NCBI RefSeq assembly: GCF_033439725.1
Contig: NW_026944383.1
Location: 372,001 to 436,000, forward strand
Length of the DNA: 64,000 nucleotides
Reading direction: 5' to 3'
From: Neurospora tetraspora
Taxonomy: Eukaryota; Ascomycota; Sordariomycetes; Sordariales; Sordariaceae
Position 1 is the first letter of the stretch. The number at the start of each line of letters is the position of its first letter. Below are positions 35,224 to 47,851 of this stretch, piece after piece. A program made the position numbers and the translations under genes. The notes below the pieces were generated by a model, which saw only the letters and a list, made by a program, of their open reading frames with translations, did no database searches and had not been told where the DNA came from.

Positions 35224-35864
35224 AGAGAGAGGGGGGAGGAGATTTGATGATGGATGACAAGGACGACGGAAGGGTGGATGAGGGGCAGGGCGTCAGGGCG
35301 AAGCGGATGGGGCAGGCAGGGGATGGAAGATAAGAACGATGGTGGAGATATCTTGGATGATAACCATGACGACGACGATCACGACTAAAAAGGAGAGATG
35401 GAGAATCGATGCTTTGCGTATGAGACTACGGGGTGGATTTTTGGCTTTACGGACGAAATCACAATGATACGACGGTAAAAGTTGGAGGGTGGATGGCTGG
35501 CTGTTGGAATATCGCATATGCCATGGCGTTACGGCGTTTCCTGTCTGGCAATGTTCGAGAACTACGACCTTGGGAGGGACGAAGGACGGAGGATATGAAT
35601 GATGGCGACCTTGCATTGAAGATACCGTTTTATGAGCTTTTAGTCTGGTAGTTCAGTGGGAAAAGAACATGTAGATCGTTATTGCTTTGCTTCCATATCC
35701 CATTCAATCTCTGGTGAGCCAAGCTTGTATTTTCTTCCCGACGCCGTCGCTATGCAGAATCCCTATACATTTTACCCCTGTGGTAATTACATATCCATGT
35801 GCGCTTCAGTTGCAGTCTGGATACTCTCTCCTTTCCAAGCCCTCCTCATCGTTCCTCTTTCCAA
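35224..35864. other. Convergent 3' intergenic region
   Basis: This lies between the ends of the Apq12-like gene (plus) and GPN3 (minus). It holds both trailers. No gene or repeat is supported. Confidence 0.55.
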
Positions 35865-36840
35865 CTATTCCTCAGACTCGTCGAACTCTTCGTCCTTCAG
35901 CTCCCGTGGTTCTTGGGCTTCGTGGTATTGTATACAGTCATCAATGTAGCTGAGAATCGCACTGACACTGTCCTCATCGGTGCTGTCTAGCTTGAGGTAG
36001 CTGACCATGCTGAAGGTCTCAAGCAGTTGCGCAACAGCTGTGTTGAGGCGCTTGAACGTGGCGCCAGACATCATGGCGTTCTTATCCTGGGGATCGGCGT
36101 ACTGGTCATCCGAGGTGTCCTCGCCGGCCTTTCTCCTGGCAAGGTCTGCCGGATCGTCCAGAAGCAACGAGGTATCCGGGGTGATAAACTTCTTGAGGTC
36201 CTTCTTCCTCACTTGATTCTTGACCAGGTCCATCTTGCTGAGGATGTTGATGTGCGGGACTTCCAGCATGATCATGGCACTCATTGCGCTCAAGGAGCCC
36301 GCAAAGTATTTCGCACGATCGACGACAAAGGTGGCTTCCAGCAGGTATGCAGCGCACAATCGGATGTCCAGGGCGCCGGGTGTTGTGAGGAACTTGACGA
36401 GGGTGGGAAGGATGGGAATATGCGTGTAGAGCTCGATCTGACCCGGCATGTCGAAGATGATGAGGTACTCCTCCGTCAGCGAGTCGAGCGCCTCGGTAAG
36501 GAAGTCGAGGTTCTCCATGAGGAACTCGAAGCAGTAGATCAGGCCGCCGTTGGGACCGAGCTTCATCTCGTCCATCACATCCTCCAGCGATATCAGGTCC
36601 TTGATGTCGAGATCGGGGGTGTGTTCGAAGGATTCGGCGGCGGGATCGAGGTTCACGTAGAAGGCAGAGCGCCGGTTGAGTTGGAGATGTGTGATGAGCG
36701 ACGCGCAAAAGGTGGACTGGTACAGCGAGCCGTTAGAGATCCAGTGGAGAGCGCAGACGGGGAAATCGCCGTTGAGTAGAAGCTTAGCCTACCTTTCCCG
36801 CCCCCGCGGGGCCCATCACCATCACGCCGTACTTGCTCAT
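35865..36840 (-). CDS. GPN3: GPN-loop GTPase 3, 299 aa, two exons
   Basis: Gpn3 works with Gpn1 and Gpn2 in assembly and nuclear import of RNA polymerase II. Exon 1 is 36840-36793 (MSKYGVMVMGPAGAGK) and exon 2 is 36716-35865, joined in phase 0. The donor is GTAGGC, the branch is CTAAC and the acceptor is TACCAG. The P-loop GPAGAGKST is at residues 10-18, split by the intron just before the serine. The GPN insert is KLGPNGG (residues 70-72). IIFDMPGQIELYTH is the switch II block and SKMDLV the base-binding block. The acidic tail DEEFDESEE is usual for Gpn3. At 299 residues it is slightly longer than yeast Gpn3 (272). Confidence 0.95.
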
Positions 36841-38579
36841 GGCTGCGATAATGCCCCGACGTCTAGGATGTTCGTATACGGATGGTGGGGAGTAGGAGGG
36901 GTTGCTTGTCAACTCTGAGCTGCAGCCCTACTGACGGGAATGGATGTGCGACGGTGATACCGCGGGGTGATCTGGTGGAAGGATTGGATACTCGGATCTC
37001 GAAGTCTGGGCGAAGCTTTGTGGAATTGTCGTCGATGTCTATTCGGGCTCGGGATGCTGTGTGCTGTGTGACAAGGAAAAGCCCGTCAATGAGAAATGAT
37101 GCGACTGGTGACGAAAAGGTTGCCTCGAGACTCGATCGCCAAACTTTCCACTTCTGATACTGATAGTGCTGCCGCCGCTGCAGGCACCGTTGCCCTGCCA
37201 CGGGACATGCCTGCCGGGTGAAGCGCGCCTCGACAATTTTTTTGCGACATCTGCGCCGCAGTGGGGTCATAGCATGTCAATGGCGTTAAATGCGGTGAGT
37301 TTGGGAGCCATGCGCGGGCAGGACAAGGCACCAAAAAGGCACCACAGTTGTCAGACGAGCGGGCTGCGATGGCGCAATTTTTCCTTCTCCAAAGAGCGGG
37401 TCCGATGTTGCATCCAGACTTTTGACAAAGGTACGCGATACCCGGCCAGCTGAAGCCTCCACGGGGCGCGCTACAAAATATTTGGCGTCGGCCGAACACG
37501 TCGGCCGCTGAGCCATGCAGGAACCCAATACCGCAAAATCTCACTCATAACGGAGATGCTCTTTCGGGGAAGGCCACACCTTATGCGGGCGTTTTGAGCT
37601 TGCTCTTAGCTACATATGCAGCATCTTGCCAACTGGATTGGCTTATAAACCTTGCATTATCCACAGAGCATCTCCGTTATAAGTGAGATTTTGCGGTATG
37701 ATACCGGACGTCTGGAGTGCACCTTGGGTTCACCAGCCTGACAAGAGCCCAAGATCATGATCCATTCGCTCTCCCGCTGTCACTTTATCATTGCCATAAG
37801 ACGCTAGTGCCTACACGTGAAAGTGTACCCGTGGGGGTGATCCCCGCGCATAATTCGCCATTGTTGTAGGGAGCCCCGCCCAGCTCTTGCCTGTTTCTTC
37901 CTAGTAGCCCTGGCACAATCTGTATTTTTGTACAACAATTCGGAGTTGAAAGTTTCTCGTTACCCCGCCATCCCGTCTCTGGCGCCCGAGACCCGGCCTC
38001 CTTTCCATCAGGGTCCGCGACTGGATGCAAAATTCCTCAAATACTCCCGCACCTAAACTCGCTCCTTCCTAGCCTTCAACCTCTTTCCTCCTCTTTTCTC
38101 TTCATTCCCTCTTGTAGGTTTTGCTTCCTCTGTCCTTTGCTTCGTCGCAACCAGAAGGTGAGTCACTGCACTTCCAGTCAAGACGAACCCCAACAATCCC
38201 AATCCAAAGAGCCCTTTCCCCACGTGTCAAACTCGCGTCCTCCAAAAAAGTTTTGAGGCGTCTTTCTACATTCTGGACAAGGCAATTGCAGCTCCATTGT
38301 GCATGCTACTTGGTCAATACACCATCTGGCTTGAACGAGCGAAGTGTCTTGCGATTGTAGTCTTCACCACGTCTTTTCTCTCTGCCATCCGAACTTCCTG
38401 TACCGTACATCACCTCACCCTCGGGAGACCAGTTGGTTGACCGTGTCCTCTTGCATCTTCTAAGCCTCGCATCCACCTATTATCTCTTCAACCCCCTTCT
38501 CTTCGAGGTACACTCGTTCAGCGCCTTGCCTTTTTTGCGCGCACATTGCTAACGCGTCCCAGAAACCACATCAGACACA
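36841..38579. promoter_or_regulatory. Divergent region between GPN3 and SAM synthetase, with a MITE
   Basis: This holds the GPN3 promoter, a miniature inverted-repeat element (37531-37696) and the long C/T-rich leader of the SAM synthetase gene from about 38040. A probable leader intron lies at 38508-38562: GTACAC donor, GCTAAC branch, CCCAG acceptor, 55 nt. Another donor-like GTGAGT is at 38158 without a clear partner. No protein-coding gene is supported. Confidence 0.6.
37531..37696. mobile_element. MITE with 32-bp terminal inverted repeats, 166 bp
   Basis: The left end reads CCGCAAAATCTCACTCATAA and continues CGGAGATGCTCT. The right end is its reverse complement with one mismatch over 32 bp. 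A TA dinucleotide borders both ends (37529-37530 and 37697-37698), as expected for target duplication by a Tc1/mariner-type transposase. No coding sequence is inside. It lies about 0.9 kb upstream of the SAM synthetase start. Confidence 0.85.
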
Positions 38580-39897
38580 ATGGCCACCAACGGTGTTAAC
38601 GGTGCGAAGCACTACAACGAGGGAACCTTCCTCTTCACCGTAAGTCTTCGCCGACAGTCTGCATATACCCATGGCCGGACCAATCGCTAACTCTCCTTCT
38701 ACAGTCCGAGTCCGTCGGTGAGGGTCACCCCGACAAGATTGCCGATCAGGTTTCCGATGCCATTCTCGATGCCTGCTTGGCTGAGGACCCCCTCTCCAAG
38801 GTCGCTTGCGAGACCGCCACCAAGACTGGTATGATCATGGTCTTCGGCGAGATCACCACCAAGGCCAAGCTCGACTACCAGAAGGTTGTCCGCAACGCCA
38901 TCAAGGACATCGGCTACGATGACTCCTCCAAGGGCTTCGACTACAAGACCTGCAACCTCCTCGTCGCCATTGAGGAGCAGTCTCCCGATATCGCTCAGGG
39001 TCTCCACCTTGACGACCGCCTCGAGAACCTCGGTGCCGGTGATCAGGGTATCATGTTCGGCTATGCCACCGACGAGACCCCCGAGCTCTTCCCCCTGACC
39101 CTCCTCTTCGCCCACAAGCTCAACGCCGCCATGTCCGCTGCCCGCCGTGACGGCTCCCTCCCCTGGCTCCGCCCCGACACCAAGACCCAGGTCACCATTG
39201 AGTACAAGCACGACAACGGCGCCGTCGTTCCCCTCCGCGTCGACACCGTCGTCGTCTCTGCTCAGCACGCTCCCGAGATCACCACCGAGGAGCTCCGCAA
39301 GGAGATCCTTGAGAAGATCATCAAGACCACCATCCCCGCCAAGTACCTCGATGAGAAGACCGTCTACCACGTAAGTTGAACATGTGTTGAACTAGCCACC
39401 GTGGCAATATCACTGACACATTACCTCTCCTACAGATCCAGCCTTCCGGTCTCTTCATCATCGGCGGTCCCCAGGGTGATGCCGGTCTCACTGGCCGTAA
39501 GATCATCGTCGACACCTACGGTGGCTGGGGTGCTCACGGTGGTGGTGCCTTCTCCGGCAAGGACTTCTCCAAGGTCGACCGTTCCGCTGCCTACGTCGGC
39601 CGCTGGATCGCCAAGTCCCTCGTTGCCGCCGGCCTTGCCCGCCGTGCCCTTGTCCAGCTCTCCTACGCCATTGGTGTCGCTGAGCCCCTCTCCATCTACG
39701 TCGATACCTACGGCACCTCCGAGAAGACCTCTGAGGAGCTCGTCCAGATCATCCGCAACAACTTCGACCTCCGCCCCGGTGTCATCGTCAAGGAGCTCGA
39801 TCTTGCCAAGCCCATCTACCTCCAGACCGCTAAGAACGGCCACTTCGGCACCAACCAGACCTTCAGCTGGGAGAAGCCCAAGGCTCTCAAGTTCTAA
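38580..39897 (+). CDS. eth-1: S-adenosylmethionine synthetase, 395 aa, three exons
   Basis: It makes S-adenosylmethionine from ATP and methionine in the cytosol. Exons are 38580-38639, 38705-39370 and 39436-39897, all joined in phase 0. Donors are GTAAGT and acceptors TACAG. Family signatures are [15 protein letters not shown] (substrate binding), [16 protein letters not shown] and [18 protein letters not shown] with the P-loop-like GG-rich stretch. It is complete at the usual length. Codon choice is strongly C-ending, unlike most neighbours, which suggests high expression. The symbol is the one used in Neurospora for this enzyme; other fungi call it sam1 or sam2. A polyadenylation-type AATAAA lies 174 bases after the stop. 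Confidence 0.97.
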
Positions 39898-40070
39898 ACT
39901 GGGACAACTATTTTCGCAGGTGGCTCGGTTGCCCCTGCTGATATAGTCTCATGAATTTGTTGGCTATCTTTTCTAGATTCTTTTCATTTTGGCATTTTCA
40001 ATGGGCGTACGGTTGGGTTTAGACATATCCAACGTGTTTCATCTGGTCTTGTTTGCCTCGGGAGTTTATG

Positions 40071-40076
40071 AATAAA
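40071..40076 (+). promoter_or_regulatory. AATAAA polyadenylation-type signal
   Basis: A canonical AATAAA stands 174 bases after the stop codon of the SAM synthetase gene, in an A/T-rich stretch that suits an mRNA 3' end. Confidence 0.5.
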
Positions 40077-41383
40077 CAAAGACATTTCATAAAGAGGTGG
40101 TCAGACCGGTGGGTGGTAGGCGTCTTTCAACAAAGACTTGCATGAGCCAGGAAGGCCTAATTCATGACGTTTTGCGATACCCGAAGGGTGACGAACATTT
40201 GAGGAAAACAGCATCGGCGTTCAGGGGAAAACAAAAGAACTTCAACATCTTTTCGTTTCCTATCCTATATCCTTAGACGCCGGTAATTGGCCATTGGCTC
40301 GGCAGTGGAGGAGACAGAGAGGTCTCTGTAGGACAGGCAAAAGAAAAAGAAAATGTATGGAGCTCTATGGGGTTTGATCATGGAAAAGGATGATGCCTTT
40401 AGATTTTTAGGTATTTAGCGTCTGAAGCGTTACTGGGCGTTAATGAAGACCCATTTGCGGACAAACGATTTTTCACAGCATCCATCTCTTCACTTGAGCC
40501 TCGCCTTGGTGTTGACTTCCAGCGTCGTCTGCCAACTTGTCACCTGCGCATTGAATCCCTTAAGCACAAAGAGGAAAATGGCGTCGACAACAAAAGAATG
40601 TGCAACGGGGTCGTTACTATTGTCTTGCTCTCAATGAATGGGTGGATCGGATTCGACTCGCGGGTCGACTCGCGGCAACCTTGTCCGCATTGAACTAATC
40701 TCTTGTCGTTGAGTGTATAGCAAGGACATCCCATCATCCATTTCGGATTCACGACACTGCTCGCTCAGTGGCTGGGGCAGGTACATATCCACGCCACCGG
40801 GTGCAGGCTGACGAACTCTTTAAGGTCCACGCGCGTTGCTCGAGCCTCGAGAATGTCGAAACCGATCGATCACTGATGGGAAAGCGCATTGATGCATGTT
40901 TCAAATTCGGAGTTAGTCAACTTAAGTCCATGACAGAAAAAGATCATGTTTACCCTTTGATTTTCCCAATCACCGGGGACCCGTGGAAACAGAAAACATG
41001 AATGGAAATGAGATCTGGAAATGGGCGTGGACACCCCTTTTGTCGATCTTGTTTTGCGGCAAGGCGGGGCCGAACGATCTTCCTAAGTTGTTCTTCTTCT
41101 TTTGGAGTTCGGTCGCTTCGTTCGAAGTTCAGTTGAGCACTGAGAAAAGGCGTGAACCCCTGATCCATGGTTTCACAACCCCATTCTTTGTATTCTTCGC
41201 AAGACCAACCCAAAGGAGTCGAGAAAGAAGCTGCGAAGTCGGGCTGTTCTTATTGCTTGCCTTTGCGGCAGTGCGACTGCGAGAGATCACGCGGAGAAGT
41301 CAAGGGTAGTCGAGAGTCAGGGTCCCCTTGGATGTCCGGAGACATTGTCCCTGGAGAAGGCCTGGAAGGGAAACTGTGAATTA

Positions 41384-41714
41384 CAGGAATTACCCCTGAC
41401 AGTGCATGCACCTGAAAGTGCATAACACCCTCTAAATGCTAGCAGCTGGCCGTCCGCAATTATTTAGTATAGGAATTTGCATAACTGCTATTTGCATACT
41501 AGATTGCCAGTCAAATTGGTGCATATGCATTTATTGGCGCCCTTTTTTTAGGGACCTTTTAGGGCCTGACAGCGATGCCAACCCTCTAAAGTCCCCCAAA
41601 ATTCCTATACTAGGGCGGGAAGAAAGTCTTGGTATGGAACTGTAAATGCATGAGCCCTCTAAATGCATACAAAGTGCCGTCCGGAATTACATGCATTTTC
41701 AGGGGTAATTCCTG
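41384..41714. mobile_element. MITE-like element with nested repeats, 331 bp
   Basis: Terminal inverted repeats begin CAGGAATTACCCCTGA and extend to about 26 bp with two or three mismatches. TA borders both ends (41382-41383 and 41715-41716). Inside are two 35-bp direct repeats (41428-41462 and 41655-41689), both starting CCCTCTAAATGC and sharing CCGTCCG and AATTA. A further inner inverted repeat pairs TAGTATAGGAATTT (41465-41478) with its complement (41599-41612). No protein frame is present. It is a non-autonomous DNA transposon, probably Tc1/mariner-type by its TA borders. Confidence 0.85.
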
Positions 41715-43555
41715 TACATACTGTACTGTATCCCGTTTATTCGCACCGGTTTTCTATGCTCCGGCTCTCATGAAGAATTGGATGTCTTCAACGTTCGGCA
41801 GATATATGCGCTAGAAGCTCCCCGGGGCCTACCTAGGCGCAAGACGCTGACAGCAGAACGGGATCGTGCCGAAGCGCCGTTGTGCAAGTGGAAGCTTGGC
41901 CAATTGGGCGCCGAGTCGTTTGGTGATGGATGGTGTTCGTCTCTGAGGTGTGAGCATGGACTGTTTGACTCCACTGCAATTATACAAGCACGGCCTGCTC
42001 CCACGGCATTCCGATCGCATGGATGATGTTGTTATCGTTGACTTGCATACGAAGAGAGAGGATCGCCGGCAGGTATGTATGTGGTCGTACTGCTTGATGT
42101 TGCGGAACTCGACATCGCGGTCAAGGGGACCGACCCCATGGATGGTAATGGTCGATCGAGAAAAGAGGGATTTGTTCAGTGGCTTGAAGCCTGGTGCACA
42201 GAATTCACTACCGACGGGAGGCAAGCCAATCCGCAAATAGAATGTTCCAATTTGCCATGGAAGGGTTTGAAACCAGGAACTTGGTTGTTGGACTCGGAGA
42301 GTCCAGATCTCTCTCTGCGGGTCTTTACCCCAATGTCATAGAGGTAGGTATTCGAGTCCCTTCAGCTCAGTTCATAAGACCGGTGCTTAAAGGTGTGAAA
42401 TTCTTACCCGAGTACCCCCCTATAAATTATTAGCCCCACGGAGGATGTCACCGCGCCCACGGTCAATCCGATGTGCTGGGCATTCAGGTACTCGACGAAT
42501 CCGACTGGATTGACTTTGTGGCCGGGGTTGGATGACGACGCCCACGTTTTCTTTGGACCCCCCTGGTTCTCCGTTAAATAAACCCCTGTATTAGCCCCTA
42601 TCCTTGCCATTACGAGAGTGTTGAAAGTCTCAAAGAGTGGTTCCCGCCGACTATCCAATCTCCCATGAGAGCAGAGCCCAAAGGAAGTCGGTCCGGAGAC
42701 CGGAAGGGGGAAGAGAGGCTAACCATCTTGTGTGCTGGGGGGGAGTGTCGAGTTTCTTCCATGTGGACGGGAGAGAGGATTTTGCAACATCCAATTTCTT
42801 CCTATCGATTTGCTCGCTGCACCCGTTCAGTTGTTGCCCTTTTTTTGTCGCAAAAAGACCTGACGTACGTGTCGGTGGTGGACTGGTGACACCTGCAAAG
42901 TCCGGCATCTGCTCCGTGGTCCTTCTCATTGATCCAATTTTCCTTCCTACCATCGACCCTTTCTCGATCAACGGTCTCACCACACAGCCGTCGCAGGATG
43001 GCTCACTTTTAACGAACGCCCAATGAGTCGACTTCGAAATACCGAATCACCGATCGTTCTTTTCCCTCGTTCATCGTGCAGTGCCTTCCAGCTTGGCCTT
43101 GATATCGATTTCTTGCTTGGGTAAACTGAAGAGACAACGCTTGGGCAAACGCAACAAATCAACAAATCGACCAAAGAGAGGGAAGACCAACAAACAGACG
43201 CATAGTGCGCGTGCGTTGCGCCTGCACCGCACCCGGCTTTCCCGCTCGACACACGCCATCAGCCACAACACACGGGAACCTCCGGAGGCCAAGAAGAAGT
43301 GACAAAACAGAAAAGAAGCGTTTGAGTGGTGACAAGTCAACAAACAGTCGGAGGACAATCGGTTGACTGAGGGATTCCGGAGTGACGTGGGCGCGTCTTG
43401 TGGAGGTGGATGTTCAGTTTTGGACGGCCCAGAAGGTGCTGCCGTTGAACCCACCACTGCCGTGTTGCCCCGGGCCTTGGCTGTTACTTGCAGTAGCAGC
43501 GCCCTAAACGCACAGCACCACCTGCACCATCGATATCTCGGACCAGCTGTACGCC

Positions 43556-46500
43556 ATGGCCGCTATAATGGAAACGGCGAACCTTCACACCCCCCGTCGT
43601 GGGCTCCAACAACAACGACCACAGCCACAGTCACAGTCCTCCCCCTCGTCGTTTGTTGCGGCATCGCCCACGCTCTCGAACCCGGACATGATATTGCCCG
43701 ACGACCCGTACTACGGCCGCGGAAACTCCCCCGACTCCGAGATAGACGCCCGCATCCGGTCAAAGTTTATGATGTGGAAGGGTGCTGTGACGGCCACTTC
43801 GGACTTACACAAGATGTTCGCCGTCAACTCGGCGCAACTGGGATACGACCAGCAAAACACATACGGTTCCTCGGCTGCCTTGACACCCACCACCCCCATA
43901 ATATACGGAAATGGCACCATCCTCTCGGACATCGGAGAAGTTACCGAGGTGGAGAGCACTGCTGGCCGGCCCTCGCCAACCCGCCACAGAGGTCCGGCTA
44001 CGCATAGGAGGAACGACAGTATCGATGCCGTGCTCCGGTCAGCTTCACCCGTAACGGGCCAGTCGGGATTGGCAAAGAGGCTGAAGCCAAGTTTGACCAC
44101 GCAAAAAGAGAGGAGAATGAGCACCGAGAGCACCAGCACGATAACGACCATAACCATGGAGGACCGGCCAGCCTTCCTTGCCGACATCAACATTGACGAT
44201 GCGGCTAGTGTAGATGATAGTGTTTTTCAGGGTGACGACGAGGAAAGCATGGCATCCTCGTATGTTGAGGGAACGATACCTCGAGATCGGAATCGCCTGG
44301 GAGTTGCGGGGAGTGAGAATGGTGACAGGTTGTCCACATACTCGACGACTGCCTTGAGCCGAAGAGCAGAGCTGATTCTGGCGAATGCGAAGAAGAGGTT
44401 AACCGTACGTCACTGCTCGTAATTTCGTCCCATATATCATGTACTTAAACTGACTCTAAACCAGACTATGGAGGGTAACCTGAGTCGCGCGCGGAGTTCG
44501 CTACACTATACTGCTCCTTCACTTTCATCCGATGGCACACCCTCACCCCCTCAACGAACGGCATCTGCCTCTAACCGGACCAACGGGTCCCGTTCATCGT
44601 CGGCCAACTACTCTGGTCATACGCGAATGACTAGCGATATCGCGATGCGGAATGGGTTGCCATATCGGATATCCATTCAAAGATCGCACAGTGCCATGAG
44701 TTCTCACGGAGGAAATTCCAGGCAGCCTATAACAGCATCGAAAAGCGCGGAGGCCATCCGAGGAGGCTGGGAAGACGACGCCCACCGTCAGACGTACAAT
44801 ATACTAACGGGGATGACCTTACGACCGGATGGAACCGCCCCAGGTGACGACGAGAGTCCCATTCATTCTTACCATGGGACGGCTTACGGTAGCGACCATA
44901 GCAGCGGAAGCTCGAGGGATATACTCTCCACACCTGCTCCCACGAGTCAAATGCGAGATATCAAAGACCAGATGAAAGATCTAAAGGGTAAAATCTCTAG
45001 TTTACGGGAACAGGCTCGGGTCGACAGCATTAAACGACGGAGCGTACAAAGCCTTAGGACGCCTAGCCCGTTTACTCATGCTCAAGTCGATCAGTGGTTT
45101 ACAGAGACGCCTTCAGCCAGGAACTCTGCTGAAATCTTCACGCCTGATTCTGTGCAAAGGAACCCATGGAACGGCGAACAAGACTCGAGTCTCGATGGAG
45201 AGTACCCAGGAAGCTATGGACATCTGCGAGGAAATTTGGATAGTGAAGAAGACGAGTCGTACGAGGAGGGCGACATTTCAGGCACCTCTGACTCAGCAAT
45301 CGACCACTTTCCCGAGCCGGCCTCAGCAACTGCGGACAGGAAAATGTTTCAGGAAGAGGACAACTTTGATGCGTTTACCGAAAACGGGGACGAGGAATTC
45401 GAGGATGCGCAAGAGCTCGACGACGATCAGATGAGCGTTGGTGGTGAATCGCTCTATCACGATACTGTTCAGCACCAAATCTCTCATGAAGACCGCGAGG
45501 ATGCATTCGACTACGAACATTTCTTCCTACACAGCGCTATGGGCACCCTAAGCCAACAAGCAATGGCCAGGCGAGGAAGTGAAACCAGTGAAACCAGTTA
45601 CACGTCAGAAGACTCGGTCGAAACCACCCGCGGCCCGATTACCGACGAAAACACGCGCATGAACGGCGGTGGTAGTGATAGTAGGAGCATCAACTTCCAC
45701 TCTCGAAGCAGGCGGGGCAGCGTTAACTCGATTTCGACGATTGAAACGTTCCGGACGGCTCAAGAAGGGCGCCCCAGGAGATACTACGAAGCCGACGATT
45801 CCATCAGCGAGGAGGTGTACGAGGAGTACCCCTACGAGGACGAATACACAGCAGAGCCGGAGAGTGCTGGCAAACGGAAGAGCGCCTCCTTCAGCACATA
45901 CACGGGGACCGGCAACATGCGGGTCGACAGTCGCGCCCGTGGCTCAACAATATCCAACATCAAAAGCTCCAGCACCGGTACCCTCCGCCCCAATCGGGAA
46001 TCATTCCTGTCAGTCCACGAAGGAGGAGGTGGTCCAGACACTCAGCAGTACTCCGACCCTAACAACAACAACCGCAACAGTGGTCTCTTCGTGCACCGGG
46101 GTGTTGAACACCGACCTTCTGTCTCCTCCATCGGCTCGGCAGGTACAAATCGCAGTTTTCCCCTGGTGCCGAACAAGCAGCGCAACAGAACAAACACCGC
46201 TAGTACAGTCGTGCCGGCTACCTCTATTAATACTGCCGTTTCGACACCTGAAACTGTTTACTTGACGCCGGACCAGGAGCTTAGGAGTATTTCGAGTGTG
46301 CTTTTGAGCGAGACGGAGAGCGCTGCTGATCAACGATCGGATTCGAGGACGGGCATCAGCAATAATCTCAATAATCCCGCAGCTCTGCAGGCCCTTTTGC
46401 GCGAGGATAAGTTCCTCGTCGAGAGAGTGGTAGCGAGTCTGGGTAAGTGTGTGTTGGGGTTGACGGAGAATGGGAGGGCAAGCGCGGAGAGTAGGATGTA

Positions 46501-46570
46501 TAGGAGGAGGATTGATATGGCGAGAAAGATACTGGAGGGGTTTGAGGGGGGTGAGGGGGTTCAGCAGTGA
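43556..46570 (+). CDS. Large low-complexity fungal protein of unknown function, 984 aa, two exons
   Basis: Exon 1 is 43556-44404 (283 codons, start in context CGCCATGG). Exon 2 is 44465-46570 (701 codons plus stop), phase 0, over a 60-nt intron with a GTACGT donor and a CTAAACCAG end. The protein is rich in Ser, Thr, Asp, Glu and Arg and mostly disordered, with acidic runs such as DEEFEDAQELDDDQ. Three parts look ordered: EIDARIRSKFMMWKGAV near residue 70, DIKDQMKDLKGKISSLREQA (short coiled coil), and a C-terminal helical region LLREDKFLVERVVASLGK to RMYRRRIDMARKILEGFEG. I do not recognise a catalytic domain. A scaffold or regulatory role is possible but is only inference. Confidence 0.8.
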
Positions 46571-47821
46571 AAGAATCGAGTGTTCTTTGGTTTCTTGGTA
46601 TCTCGGCTTCTTGGGAGGTGTTGGTGGTGGCGCAAGCAACGACCGGGCACGAAAAAAGAATCACAGCGATATTTATACCCAACTTTTTCGATATTGGTTT
46701 GGTCAGATCCTTGACGGTTTCTAATACCTAATGAGTTCTCGATCGAGCAGGCGGATCGGATCAGTTGGTCAAGGTTTGGTTCGACGAACCCCCAATGGAT
46801 GGAAAGTGAGAGGTATTGTGACGGGGGAGGGCTGAAAGATAAAGGAGGAAGGCTCGGCTGGCCGGTGGGGTGAGGGTCGGAAAAAGGTGTTCTGTGAAGC
46901 TCCAGCGAGAGTGTCTTTCAGGGTTGTTATTTTATTTTGTTCTACTGGGTTTTTCTGGTCTTTGTCTTCTCCTCGTTGTCTGTATCAACATCTTGTGGAG
47001 CTACCAGGCTACCTACATGTATCATGCCTTTTTCGCTTCATGTACTTTTTTCGATACCCATTTTTTTCAGCAACAATCTATACCTGCAAATATCACGTAC
47101 AGGTTACCATGTCACCACTACCGAGCTCTGTATTAGTTGACATACAATCTTTTGGATGGTTTTGTGAAGTTGCAACGTTGTATGACAGCTTTCCATTTCA
47201 TGTTTTTTGAGAAGGGAGGAGGAGAAAAGGGAGGTCAGAGGAAGCGGGTGCAAGGCGTGATGTGATGTAAGCCATGACGAGACTTGATGGAGGACGGGCT
47301 AGGGCAACGATAGATAAGAGGTGAAGCCAGAGGGGACTGGAGAGAGGAATATTGAGATGTTAACCAGATCAGCATCCGTTTGTTTGCATCACACCAACAA
47401 AGTACCTACAACTACAAACAAACATTCAACCAACCGGTTGAATACCTAGAGGTATGTTAACCTACCTCCATCTTATGGGCCTCAAGCTCCAAGCACGGCA
47501 TCTTGCCAACGGCCGGCCCTATTATAACCCATAAGGAGTCCAGACCATCAGAAACTTCCTTGTTAAATAGCAAAGAGAAACAGAAACTAACAGAGTAAGC
47601 AGCCAACGGACCAGAACGCCGCCTGGCACCATACCTGAATGAACCTGACACGCGAACGAGAACGAACGGACGGGTAAAAGCAAGACAGGAAGGACATGAT
47701 CATTCAACGGCAGGTGTATGTACTACACTACAGCCGCTGCTGCCTCTGCTGCTGCTGCCCAACTTCGACCTGCTTCATCGTTTTCAGTTTAAGTCTAGCA
47801 GGTAGGTACGTTAACAGGGAG

Positions 47822-47851
47822 GTATGTATGCATGTATGTATGTATGTATGT
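47822..47851. repeat. ATGT tetranucleotide repeat
   Basis: Several consecutive ATGT units with one change (ATGC). It is non-coding. Confidence 0.85.

Larger units (their letters stand above)
39898..43555. other. 3.7 kb intergenic region with a MITE, no supported gene
   Basis: This holds the trailer of the SAM synthetase gene, a second inverted-repeat element (41384-41714) and the promoter and leader of the 984-aa gene. The numerous short frames on both strands have no recognisable product. Confidence 0.5.

Noticed and set aside
36027-36779. Plus-strand open frame of 250 codons
   Set aside because: It is antisense to GPN3, whose own frame has clear P-loop and GPN motifs.
38699-39370. Minus-strand open frame of 223 codons
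   Set aside because: It is antisense to exon 2 of SAM synthetase; strong C-ending codon use there opens the opposite frame.
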